Shown in pieces: positions 1 through 6,850 of a DNA stretch of 13,269 nucleotides. Source of the DNA: DATGHS01 sp035307785 (GTDB lineage: Bacteria > Planctomycetota > Planctomycetia > Gemmatales > Gemmataceae); the NCBI GenBank assembly GCA_035307785.1, contig DATGHS010000159.1, positions 1 through 13,269 on the forward strand. Reading direction: 5' to 3'. The first letter of the stretch is position 1, and each line of letters begins with the position of its first letter. The position numbers and the translations under genes are program-made. The notes under the pieces were generated by a model that was not told the DNA's origin, did not search any database, and worked only from the letters and a program-made list of their open reading frames with translations.

Positions 1-726
1 CTAGGCGACCGCCGGCAACTGCTTTCTGGCTTCGATCACGTTCGCCGCGACATCGACGCCAGCGGCCAGATGGACGCGCTCGACCGCTTCAATCAGCGTG
101 CCTGGGACATTCTCACCAGCCCTGCGGCCCGCGATGCTTTCGACCTCGACAAGGAGCCGGCCGCAGTGCGCGAGCGCTACGGTTTCATGCCGGCCTTCGA
201 TCCCAAGGCGTCGAACCGCTGTGGCGCTCCGGCCTGGTCGCAGCGTATTCTCCTGGCACGAAGATTGGTGGAAGCGGGCGTGCGGCTGGTCACGGTCGAT
301 CTGCGTTGGTGGGATACGCACGTCAAGGGCTTCGAGTCGCTGAAGCTCGGCTTCCTGCCGCGCTTCGATCGTGCTTATTCCGCCTTGATCGAAGACCTGG
401 AAGCGCGGGGATTGCTCGAACGCACGCTGGTGATCGCCTGGGGCGAATTTGGCCGCACGCCGCGAGTCAACAACGACGCCGGGCGCGATCATTATCCAAA
501 TGTCTTCAGTGCCGCCCTGGCCGGCGGTCCGGTAAAGGGTGGTCGTGTCGTGGGCGAGTCCGATTCCAAAGGTGCATTTCCGAAGGCCAATCCCAAGTCG
601 CCGCAAGACGTGCTCGCGCTGTTGTACCGGCACCTCGGCATCGATACAGCGGTCAACTACGCCGACGGCTCCGGCCGCCCGCATCCCGTGCTGCCTCACG
701 GTGTGCCGGTTGAGGAATTGTGCTGA
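1..726 (+). CDS. DUF1501 family protein, C-terminal 241 residues (5' end outside window)
   Basis: The reading frame is open from the first base, so the start lies upstream of the window. Visible family motifs, numbered from the first codon seen, are a WDTH motif at residues 104-107 after a VEAGVRLVTVDL strand, GEFGRTP at 148-154, GRDHYP at 161-166, a KGGRVVGESD stretch near 179-188, and a C-terminal SPQDVLALLYRHLGID helix. These are the hallmark blocks of DUF1501, a family distantly related to alkaline phosphatases and sulfatases. It is very abundant in Planctomycetota, usually Tat-exported and often paired with a DUF1549/DUF1553 protein. No enzymatic activity is established for it. The Tat signal expected at the N-terminus cannot be seen here. 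The gene ends 28 bp from the convergent toroid-protein gene, and I see no clear terminator hairpin in that gap. Confidence 0.93.
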   Translation, partial: LGDRRQLLSGFDHVRRDIDASGQMDALDRFNQRAWDILTSPAARDAFDLDKEPAAVRERYGFMPAFDPKASNRCGAPAWSQRILLARRLVEAGVRLVTVDLRWWDTHVKGFESLKLGFLPRFDRAYSALIEDLEARGLLERTLVIAWGEFGRTPRVNNDAGRDHYPNVFSAALAGGPVKGGRVVGESDSKGAFPKANPKSPQDVLALLYRHLGIDTAVNYADGSGRPHPVLPHGVPVEELC

Positions 727-754
727 GACTCCGCCGCTTGCCGCTTAGCCCGCT

Positions 755-2059
755 TCACCGAATCGCCTTTGGCCGATCTCCTTCCTTGACAAACACGCTA
801 TGCGGCTTGCGCGCCTCGGCCAGCGCGTGCATAGCGAACGGCGTGGCTACCAGCGGTTCATCTTCCCGGTAGGCATGGGCAGGATTGGCCCACGAGCCGT
901 CAGCCCGTTGCCGTTCGAGCAGAGCATCTCCCAGCGCTTCAATCCACATGCGAACCAGCTTCTTCCCGTTTTCGATCAGGAATTGCTCGAGCGGAGCGCG
1001 CGTCATCGACGCCGCGTAATAGTAGTATGTGCCCTCCCGGTCGAGTTCGCGCTTCGGATCATAATGGCCGGGATGGGTGTTGGCCTCGAAGTTGTTTCGG
1101 AGCCACGTGCGGGCAGCCTGCACGCGCGACGAGCTGTCCTTTTCGCCGCACAGCACGAGGCAGCGCAAGCCGTCGGCCGTCGTGCTGCCATAAGAATTGA
1201 AGCGCTGTCTGCCGCCGCGATCATTCTCCGAGCCGCCGGCCTTGTTGCGCGCCAGGTCATCGTAGATGAAGAAGAAACCGCCGTCGTCCAGTTTCTCATC
1301 GCGCTTGTTGGCGTCGTCGTTCCAGTTCTGACAGCGCTTCACGAACACGAGCGCTTTCTGCCAGGCGGGGTCGCCGGCCGGCACGCCGCCTGCTTTCAAG
1401 GCTTCGAGGGCAAACGTCGTGGCCGAGAGATTCGATTCCAAGAGGGGCGGGATGAGTTCATTGCCCTTCGCCTTGCGCGGGATGGTCCGGCAATAACCCC
1501 AGCCGCCGTAAGGTTTGTCTACCGGCTTCCAGCCCAGTGCTTCAGTAAGCTGACGCTCGCGGAGATATCTCAACCACGCATCGCGCTGCGGAAGATACTT
1601 ACCATTCCAAACGGTGTGGCTGAAAATCGGGACCGACAAGGCCGAAGTGTAAAGCGAAAAATCGAATCCATAGGATGGCGGCTGAATCGAGCCATCGGCT
1701 CTCACGAAATCTGCCAGCCAATGAGCCGCTTTTGCTGCTGCCGTATGTTCCGGCTCGACGGCCAAGAGCGCGCTCAGCACGAGAGGCGTAAGCGCAGTAC
1801 CATCTTTGAAGACGCCATAAGTATCGGATTTCCACGAGCCGTCCGGCGATTGCTTCTGAACCAGAAACTGAATCGCTCGCTTCTGGGCGGCATCAATGAG
1901 CAGCTGGGGCGGGGGCGGCAGCATGTTTTGCGCGCTGGTGGCGAAGGATGTGCTGCCAATCCTGGGCCCGGTCGCTGAATTGCGCTGGCAGCCCAGCATC
2001 GCTGCGCTGGCCGAAGTGACCAAGCATTGTTTCAGGAACATCCGCCGGCTGAAATGCAT
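755..2059 (-). CDS. Lipoprotein-like squalene-cyclase/prenyltransferase-type alpha/alpha-toroid protein
   Basis: This is a 434-residue exported protein. The N-terminus has a twin-arginine-like motif (SRRMFLK, residues 4-10), a short hydrophobic stretch and a lipobox-like MLGC ending at Cys24, so a Tat-exported lipoprotein is likely. The mature part carries repeats typical of the terpenoid cyclase/protein prenyltransferase toroid: DGSW at 73-76, DGSI at 122-125, YGGWGYC at 184-190, DGGFFF at 259-264, YGSTTADGL near 290-298 and DGSW at 387-390. I do not see the catalytic DxDD of squalene-hopene cyclases, so a binding or structural role is at least as likely as cyclase activity. The ATG start is supported by GGAG at 2066-2069, six bases upstream. 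The gene follows a second toroid-protein gene on the same strand, and the inverted-repeat element between them abuts this RBS. The fold is well supported; the function is unknown. Confidence 0.88.
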   Translation of the reverse strand: MHFSRRMFLKQCLVTSASAAMLGCQRNSATGPRIGSTSFATSAQNMLPPPPQLLIDAAQKRAIQFLVQKQSPDGSWKSDTYGVFKDGTALTPLVLSALLAVEPEHTAAAKAAHWLADFVRADGSIQPPSYGFDFSLYTSALSVPIFSHTVWNGKYLPQRDAWLRYLRERQLTEALGWKPVDKPYGGWGYCRTIPRKAKGNELIPPLLESNLSATTFALEALKAGGVPAGDPAWQKALVFVKRCQNWNDDANKRDEKLDDGGFFFIYDDLARNKAGGSENDRGGRQRFNSYGSTTADGLRCLVLCGEKDSSSRVQAARTWLRNNFEANTHPGHYDPKRELDREGTYYYYAASMTRAPLEQFLIENGKKLVRMWIEALGDALLERQRADGSWANPAHAYREDEPLVATPFAMHALAEARKPHSVFVKEGDRPKAIR

Positions 2060-2065
2060 ATTGGA

Positions 2066-2069
2066 CTCC
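2066..2069 (-). promoter_or_regulatory. Ribosome binding site GGAG of the lipoprotein-like toroid gene
   Basis: GGAG on the minus strand lies six bases before the ATG at 2059. It directly abuts the outer end of the inverted-repeat element, so folding of that repeat in RNA could affect access to it. Confidence 0.6.
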
Positions 2070-2164
2070 GAAAGAATAATCCGCAGATTTCGCAGATCGA
2101 ACAGATTAGATTCACTTGTGTTTCCAAATCTGTGAAATCGGCGTAATCTGCGGATCGTTCTTTC
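2070..2164. repeat. Imperfect inverted-repeat element (38-bp arms) filling an intergenic gap
   Basis: The left arm (2070-2107) and the reverse complement of the right arm (2127-2164) match at 31 of 38 positions by my hand alignment, separated by a 19-nt loop. The perfectly shared blocks are GAAAGAA at the outer end, ATCCGCAGATT (2079-2089 and 2145-2155) and ACAGATT at the inner end. Within each arm, short CAGAT units recur. From general familiarity, similar CCGCAGATT/AATCTGCGG palindromes are dispersed between genes of many planctomycete and verrucomicrobial genomes, so this is probably one copy of a REP-like family. No second copy is visible in this window. On the minus strand it follows the stop of the upstream toroid gene (2175) and ends at the RBS of the next. 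It could therefore act as a terminator, an RNA-stability hairpin or a translational control element. No long T-tract follows either arm. Confidence 0.85.
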
Positions 2165-2174
2165 TTTTCCTCTG

Positions 2175-3575
2175 TTATTTACTCTCGCAGCAGCCTTGCT
2201 CTGGCTGAATCGGGGCGCGATCGGCCATGAGCACCAGCAGCGCGGTAGCGGTGCAGAAGGTCTTGCCGGTAATGCAGTGGTGGCCCGACCAGCTGCCGTC
2301 CTTATCCTGCACGCGGACCAGATTGTCGGTCATCTTTTGATCCCACTTCTTCCAGTCCGCGCCGCCCTTGAGCAGGAGCGCTTCGCTGATGTTCATGTAG
2401 CTAAGGAACTCCTCACCGCCGTTGGAGCCGAAGCCGTTTACAAACTGGGCCTGGTCCAGTTGCTTCACGACCCCCTTGGTGGCTTCCTCGCGGAGCTTTT
2501 CATTTCTTTCCACAAGCTTGATTGTCTCCTCCGCCTCTTTCTTCTCCTTGTCGGTAGCGTCCTTCCGGTTGAGTGTTTCCTTGGCCTTCTCTGCCTTCGT
2601 CTTGAGGGCGGCGGAGACATCGGCGCTGTTAGTCAGGTTCTGGCCGGCGCCATAGATTGGGACGCCGGCATCACTCGGCCCACCGATTCCGCCCGCGCCT
2701 GCGCCGAGCGAACTGGAGCGGCCGGACACCGCGCCGCGGCCCAAGCCGTCCCCGCCCGCGCCGCCGCCGGCCATTCGGAACGTGCCCGAGTTGCCGTCAA
2801 AATTGGACGCGACTTGATTCTGCACCCGCCGCAACGATTCGCCGTCGACTGCCGCGCCGTTCTGCGCCGCCCGGGCCAGGCTCTTGTTTGCTAACCCTTG
2901 TGATAGGACCGATGCCCAGCCATTGTTGCCCTTGAAGGTGCCGTCTTTCTCCTGATTCTTTTCAATCTTGCTGATCGTCTTGGTGAGCGCGGCCACCAGG
3001 CGTTTCTCGCTCTTCTCGTCGGCTTTTTTGCCCTTCAATTCGGCCAGCACCATGTTGACCAGGAAGGTATCCACGTACGGCCCAATCTTGCTTTGAATTT
3101 GCGTGCCTTTCACATTCGTCACGTACAGCGATTTTTCGTCGGACTTCTCGATAAAATCGCACAGGAAATCGACGGCGTTTTTCACCTGCTTCGCGTACGG
3201 CCCTTCGGTGAGCGTGTTACCCGCGCGGATAAGGGCGAGCGAGGCGATCGCGGTGTTGCCGACGTCGGCCGGATCTTCCACATTGGCGCCTTCAATGCGG
3301 CCGCCTTGTTGCTTCGGGTCGAGGTTCACGCGCCAGCCGCCGCCCTGGCCCCAGCCGCCGTTCTCATGCTGCTGCTTAATGAGATACTCCAGGCCTTTTT
3401 TCACTGCATCGCTGAGCGGCTTCGGATCGACGCGCTCAGTCTTCGTGGTTTCTTTTTTCTCAGCCGGGTTGGCTGGTTCCTTCGGTTTGTCTTCGGCCTT
3501 GCTTACGGCCAACACCAGCAGGCCGCTGGTCACGGCAACCAGCGCCGCCAGTCGAATTCGCACTTGCAGGTTCAT
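2175..3575 (-). CDS. Secreted alpha/alpha-toroid (prenyltransferase/squalene-oxidase repeat) protein with Gly-rich insert
   Basis: This is a 466-residue protein with a Sec-type signal peptide (residues 1-27, basic start, hydrophobic core, cleavage likely near SKA) and a Lys/Glu/Pro-rich linker to about residue 52. Toroid-type helices follow: VKKGLEYLIKQQ with NGGWGQGGGW near 58-81, GNTAIASLALIRAG at 106-119, DTFLVNMVLAEL at 169-180, and DGTFKGNNGW at 211-220. This is interrupted by a Gly-rich low-complexity stretch (about 268-312) and a charged Lys/Glu helix, probably a coiled coil (about 322-368). The fold resumes with GFGSNGGEEFLSY and a final DGSW at 426-429, then GHHC and CTATALLVLM. The C-terminus has a second cysteine pair (462-463). 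The same secreted architecture is common in Planctomycetota, but its function is not known to me. GAGGA at 3582-3586 supports the start with six-base spacing. Confidence 0.88.
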   Translation of the reverse strand: MNLQVRIRLAALVAVTSGLLVLAVSKAEDKPKEPANPAEKKETTKTERVDPKPLSDAVKKGLEYLIKQQHENGGWGQGGGWRVNLDPKQQGGRIEGANVEDPADVGNTAIASLALIRAGNTLTEGPYAKQVKNAVDFLCDFIEKSDEKSLYVTNVKGTQIQSKIGPYVDTFLVNMVLAELKGKKADEKSEKRLVAALTKTISKIEKNQEKDGTFKGNNGWASVLSQGLANKSLARAAQNGAAVDGESLRRVQNQVASNFDGNSGTFRMAGGGAGGDGLGRGAVSGRSSSLGAGAGGIGGPSDAGVPIYGAGQNLTNSADVSAALKTKAEKAKETLNRKDATDKEKKEAEETIKLVERNEKLREEATKGVVKQLDQAQFVNGFGSNGGEEFLSYMNISEALLLKGGADWKKWDQKMTDNLVRVQDKDGSWSGHHCITGKTFCTATALLVLMADRAPIQPEQGCCESK

Positions 3576-3581
3576 GGGAAA

Positions 3582-3586
3582 TCCTC
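3582..3586 (-). promoter_or_regulatory. Ribosome binding site GAGGA of the Gly-rich toroid gene
   Basis: GAGGA on the minus strand lies six bases before the ATG at 3575, which fixes the start of the secreted toroid protein. A GC-rich hairpin lies 13 bases further upstream in the presumed leader. Confidence 0.65.
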
Positions 3587-3599
3587 ACGCGGGAAGGGT

Positions 3600-3625
3600 T
3601 CTGCCAGGCAAACTAGCCCGGCAGA
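3600..3625 (-). other. Potential leader hairpin upstream of the Gly-rich toroid gene
   Basis: TCTGCC (3600-3605) pairs with GGCAGA (3620-3625). After a single mismatch, GGC (3607-3609) pairs with GCC (3616-3618) around an AAACTA loop. This gives nine pairs in a compact stem, 13 bases upstream of the GAGGA ribosome binding site of the minus-strand gene. No T-tract follows, so it is not a typical terminator. It may stabilise the leader or be a coincidence of a GC-rich region. Confidence 0.35.
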
Positions 3626-3796
3626 CGGAACGGCATCAATTTATCAGGATCGCGATGCAAATACCGTAACGGTTCAGTAACTGCCTCGCCGATGGTGTCG
3701 CCGTACGACGAGCGTCATTTCTAAGACGAACGTGGCTGGCCCGAAGATTCCCTGCTTAGGATTAGACGATAAACTTCGTGCGTGCAATGACTTGGA

Positions 3797-5059
3797 TTAT
3801 GATTCGGCAGAAAGCATGTTTTTGAACACTTCGGCCTTGGCAGGATCGCGATTTTGATAGTATTTGACAAGCGTCTCCAGCGCGAAACGATGATGAGGAT
3901 TCAGTTTCAACGCCCGGTCAAGCCAGACGAGTCCCCGATCGGCCTGCCCGACCTCGATCAAATCGGCGCCAAATTCCGCCATTTTGTCCGCGTTATTCAG
4001 ATATTGATCGATCTCCAAGGCAATGGTGTGGACGCGGTCCAGGGCATCGCGGAAATGCTTGAAATGGGTTTCTTGCTCCTTAGCCTCCGCCTCGCGGCCG
4101 CTTTGCCCTTGCAAGCTAAGGTAAAGTGTGTAATTCGCCTGAAAATCGACCGGATCTTTGGCGAGAAGTTTGCGAGACAGTTGTTCCGCATTGCGGTACT
4201 CGCCGGTCGCCACTTCCAATTTGGCGAGCGCGCGCAGGGCCGAATCGTGATCGGGATCTCGCGTCAATACCTCATGATAAATTCGCCGCGCTTCGTCCGC
4301 CTGGCCAAGAAGAAACTTGGCACGGCCAATACCCACGTAATAATCGAGGTTGTCAGGCTCACTGGCGTGCAGATATTCGTATTCTTTGAGCGCTTCGGTG
4401 GCCGCGGCACTATCGAGAAGCAAATGGGCAACCCGCGCGCGCGTCATATTGCGCTCGGGGGCGAGCGCCAGGGCCGCGCGGTAATCGTCGAGAGCCGCCT
4501 CCGAGCGCCCCAGTCGCTCTTTCAGCCAGGCGCGCCATTCCAGAGCGCGAATTGCTTGTGGGTCCATCTGCAGCCAGCGCTCGAGACAGGCGCTGGCGTC
4601 TCGATAACGAATGTCGTTCAGGTATACGGCCGTCATGGTCTTCAGAATTTCGACCGAATGGGGGTAGTCGTCGCTTACGGTAAACCAAAGCCCTGCCCAG
4701 AGTTGATCGATTTCGCCCCTCACAAAGCGCAACAAGAGCCATTCCAGTTGAACTTCTTCCGTGTTATAGCCCAAACGACGGCACTCTTTTAGTTGCGTTT
4801 CCGCCTCCTGCAGATCGCCTTGCCACCGCGCGGCGCGCGCTTGCCACAAATGAAGTACGCCGCGGCGGCCCCAAATATGCCGGCAGGAGCGGAAATGGCG
4901 CTGGGCCTCGTCGTAATCCTCAGCCTGATAGGCTTTTTTGCCCTTGCGGAACTCGGTCGATGCCCAGCCGTTGGCGAGCAGTAATCCGGCCAAAAGGGCG
5001 CACACCGCCAGGAGCAAAATCTTGTACGGGCGCAAAATGCCGCGCAGAAATGGAGCCAT
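3797..5059 (-). CDS. Membrane-anchored TPR protein
   Basis: This is a 420-residue protein if translation starts at the ATG at 5059. The frame stays open upstream to a TTG at 5164, four bases from the preceding stop. The ATG is preferred because it places the single hydrophobic segment (residues 14-30) right after a short basic N-terminus (RGILRPYK), the normal layout of an N-terminal anchor. The upstream extension is Pro/Arg/Asp-rich and contains a possible terminator hairpin. The RBS at the ATG is weak (GGGG, seven bases away). The rest is tandem TPR helices: AYQAEDYDEAQRHF (43-56), GDLQEAETQLKECRRLG, YRDASACLERWLQMDP, GRSEAALDDYRAALALAP, GQADEARRIYHEVLTRDPD, GEYRNAEQLSRKLLAKDP and GQADRGLVWLDRALKLNP. 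At least eight units are suggested. TPRs are protein-binding scaffolds; the partner is unknown. The domain likely faces the periplasm-equivalent space, but orientation is inferred. Confidence 0.88.
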   Translation of the reverse strand: MAPFLRGILRPYKILLLAVCALLAGLLLANGWASTEFRKGKKAYQAEDYDEAQRHFRSCRHIWGRRGVLHLWQARAARWQGDLQEAETQLKECRRLGYNTEEVQLEWLLLRFVRGEIDQLWAGLWFTVSDDYPHSVEILKTMTAVYLNDIRYRDASACLERWLQMDPQAIRALEWRAWLKERLGRSEAALDDYRAALALAPERNMTRARVAHLLLDSAAATEALKEYEYLHASEPDNLDYYVGIGRAKFLLGQADEARRIYHEVLTRDPDHDSALRALAKLEVATGEYRNAEQLSRKLLAKDPVDFQANYTLYLSLQGQSGREAEAKEQETHFKHFRDALDRVHTIALEIDQYLNNADKMAEFGADLIEVGQADRGLVWLDRALKLNPHHRFALETLVKYYQNRDPAKAEVFKNMLSAES

Positions 5060-5103
5060 AGGCGCGCCCCAGAGCAAACCGTCGTCGACCTGTCTTGATG
5101 GAC

Positions 5104-5143
5104 GAAAACCGCCAGGCGGGTCACGCGACTCCACACTGGCGGT
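5104..5143 (-). terminator. Possible weak intrinsic terminator after the transthyretin-like lipoprotein gene
   Basis: On the minus strand, ACCGCCAG (5136-5143) and CTGGCGGT (5108-5115) form a perfect 8-bp stem with a 20-nt loop, followed by TTTTC. It lies about 25 bases after the lipoprotein stop (5168) and before the ATG of the TPR gene at 5059. The long loop and short T-run make it weaker than a textbook terminator. Its position argues that the stretch 5060-5164 is not coding. Confidence 0.45.
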
Positions 5144-5167
5144 ATCTGCCAAACGTGTCAACAATCG

Positions 5168-5662
5168 TTAATCGGGTAAATCAAAATCCTTCGTCTGTTT
5201 TCCTTCTGTCACGTCATAGGTCAGGGGAGTAGACTTCACATCACGATACTTGGCCGGGATTTGCACATAAGTGCCGCCGGTCTTCGTGCCGCCCAACTTT
5301 TGGCCCATTTCCTGACCTTCTTTCATCATTTTCTTCTGCTCCGGTGTCGCGTTGGACGGAAGCGCCGATTCCGTCTTGAGCGATTCGGTATCCACTACCA
5401 CCTTGTTGGGACCTGGCGCGGCATCGTTCATCACGAACGTACCATCGGCGTTGATCGTGCACGTAGACATTTGATTAAAGCCGGACCCACCGTACATGCT
5501 TAGGGTTCCACCGGTGACCGGCGCGCCCTTGTAAGTAACTTTTCCACGGATCTCATTCTTTTTTGCTACACTGGGGTTGCAGCCGAACGAAAAAACCAGC
5601 GCCGCACATAAGAACGACCAACACGCAATCTTTGCGGACTTGAGCCAGAAAATGTTCGTCAT
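5168..5662 (-). CDS. Small lipoprotein with transthyretin/carboxypeptidase-regulatory-like fold
   Basis: This is a 164-residue protein. A basic and hydrophobic N-terminus ends in a lipobox (FSFGC, Cys28), indicating a Sec-exported lipoprotein. The mature part begins with the strand pattern EIRGKVTYKGAPVTGGTLSMYG (split around residues 37-58), then INADGTFVMND (70-80) and PGPNKVVVDTE (83-93). This is the carboxypeptidase regulatory-like beta-sandwich seen in many small planctomycete lipoproteins that sit next to DUF1559 genes. A Lys/Met-rich helix (about 107-123) and a final beta region (TYVQIPAKYRD to TKDFDLP) follow; IPAKYRD is a recurrent end block in this group. Their function is unknown, and a role in envelope adhesion or assembly is only a guess. 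The gene follows the DUF1559 gene on the same strand, but a terminator separates them, so it probably has its own promoter within 5663-5800. Confidence 0.88.
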   Translation of the reverse strand: MTNIFWLKSAKIACWSFLCAALVFSFGCNPSVAKKNEIRGKVTYKGAPVTGGTLSMYGGSGFNQMSTCTINADGTFVMNDAAPGPNKVVVDTESLKTESALPSNATPEQKKMMKEGQEMGQKLGGTKTGGTYVQIPAKYRDVKSTPLTYDVTEGKQTKDFDLPD

Positions 5663-5802
5663 TGTGATACCTTGTGAACGTGAGGGGTGAACGAGAGCAT
5701 TCGAAACGTTATTAAGTAATCATGCCAAATCGAGGCCGAATCTGCCCCTACCGGAGTACCGTATTGGTGTGCGCGTACATGGCCAGTCTGGTTCATTGCC
5801 AA

Positions 5803-5845
5803 AAGAAAACCCATCGCACCCCAGAGTGAGAGGTACGATGGGTTT
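5803..5845 (-). terminator. Intrinsic terminator of the DUF1559 gene
   Basis: On the minus strand, AAACCCATCG (5836-5845) and CGATGGGTTT (5807-5816) form a perfect 10-bp stem with a 19-nt loop, followed by TTCTTTTGG, so the T-rich tail reads GGGTTTTCTTTTGG. It begins 14 bases after the DUF1559 stop codon (5859). On the plus strand the stem is not followed by a T-tract, so it acts for the minus-strand gene. Confidence 0.8.
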
Positions 5846-5858
5846 ATCATACATGGTG

Positions 5859-6836
5859 TTACCAATCGCTGCCGAGCACCTGACCATCGTTCGGCCAAAG
5901 AGCAAGGCTCCAGGTGACCTGGCCGACCCCACTGCTTACCAAACGCACGCTGCCATCCCCCAAACCAACCATGATGCCGCCCGACGAGAAACCGTGAACT
6001 TTCGAAGGATCGCACGGGTTTGGTGCGGTGTTTGAAAGAGCCGGTTTGATTTGGGGAACGGGGTACTGCTGATTGTTGTATGCCGGGGGCAGCGTTAAGT
6101 AGCCATAACTGCCGGCACCCATGTTCGGATACCACACATCGTATTGTTGGCCATTCCAGCTGGCGCCTGGCCAGGTGTGGTAATAGTTTCCATTATTCGG
6201 GCAAACGTGGTAACGTTCCATGAACATGATGGTGTTGGAAGTACCATCGATAAACGTGGCCGGAATGCGGGCATACCCGCCGTCTGCTCCGTTTGGCCCC
6301 GTGCTGCTGCCCACCCACGAACCGGTCCCGAAGACCAAGAAATTCGAGGTGTAACTGATCACTCCCCAGGGGCCCCAATTCGATTGAATGCCATTCGATG
6401 GAGCACTCGGATCGCCCGGCGCTTGGAATGTTTTGACCGGGCCGCCACCCGAAACGCTGGATGGATTCGGGTTATAGCAGTTCCCTCGGAACTGCTTGTA
6501 GAGGTTGTCTTGCTCAATGAACGGCATCAAGAAGTAAAAGATCGTTCCGGAAATTGCCGGGGCAGTCTGGTTCGCGGTGTTCCAGTTCACGCCCGAGCCA
6601 GTAGCGGGGAAATTGCCGACACAGGGCGGCAACTTCTGATACGTATCATTGCAATTGTGCGTCGCCAAACCTAGCTGCTTCAGGTTGTTGGCCGATTGCG
6701 TGCGAGCAGCCGCTTCGCGTACTTTTTGGACTGCGGGCAACAGGAGGCCGATAAGAATAGCAATAATCGCGATCACCACCAGCAGCTCAATCAGCGTGAA
6801 ACCACGCCACCTCCGCCAAGAAAGAATTCTAGGCAT
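5859..6836 (-). CDS. DUF1559 protein with type II pseudopilin-like N-terminus
   Basis: This is a 325-residue protein. The N-terminus (PRILSWRRWRGFTLIELLV, residues 2-20) is a class III prepilin leader with predicted processing between Gly12 and Phe13 and Glu at mature position 5. It is followed by one hydrophobic helix and the LLPAVQKVREAAARTQSANNLKQLGLA block (split about 32-58). The body has the family pattern TFIDGTSNTIMFMER (195-208, Glu207) and the C-terminal H-x-G and DG block (HGFSSGGIMVGLGDGSVRLV, 281-300). DUF1559 proteins exist as large paralog sets in Planctomycetota and are probably pseudopilin-like secreted or filament proteins; their exact role is unknown. The start is set by GGAGGA at 6845-6850, eight bases before the ATG. 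An in-frame TTG at 6842 would leave only two bases. The neighbouring small lipoprotein gene is the usual companion type. Confidence 0.95.
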   Translation of the reverse strand: MPRILSWRRWRGFTLIELLVVIAIIAILIGLLLPAVQKVREAAARTQSANNLKQLGLATHNCNDTYQKLPPCVGNFPATGSGVNWNTANQTAPAISGTIFYFLMPFIEQDNLYKQFRGNCYNPNPSSVSGGGPVKTFQAPGDPSAPSNGIQSNWGPWGVISYTSNFLVFGTGSWVGSSTGPNGADGGYARIPATFIDGTSNTIMFMERYHVCPNNGNYYHTWPGASWNGQQYDVWYPNMGAGSYGYLTLPPAYNNQQYPVPQIKPALSNTAPNPCDPSKVHGFSSGGIMVGLGDGSVRLVSSGVGQVTWSLALWPNDGQVLGSDW

Positions 6837-6844
6837 GAACAAAA

Positions 6845-6850
6845 TCCTCC
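6845..6850 (-). promoter_or_regulatory. Strong ribosome binding site GGAGGA that fixes the DUF1559 start
   Basis: GGAGGA on the minus strand is eight bases from the ATG at 6836 but only two from the alternative in-frame TTG at 6842, so the ATG is the real start. Confidence 0.8.

Noticed and set aside
800..1978. Long plus-strand open frame antisense to the lipoprotein-like toroid gene
   Set aside because: It is the mirror of a well-supported gene with signal and repeats. The translated product is Arg/Ala-rich with no motif.
3663..3673. Short palindrome ACCGTAACGGT between the TPR and toroid genes, possible operator
   Set aside because: It has only five pairs per arm and one copy, with no regulator gene nearby, so chance is enough to explain it.
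3854..4792. Long plus-strand open frame antisense to the anchored TPR gene
   Set aside because: The opposite strand carries clear TPR repeats, and this frame shows no domain.
5156..5161. Perfect minus-strand TTGACA, a possible -35 box for the TPR gene
   Set aside because: No acceptable -10 lies 16-18 bases downstream, and a transcript from it would meet the hairpin at 5104-5143.
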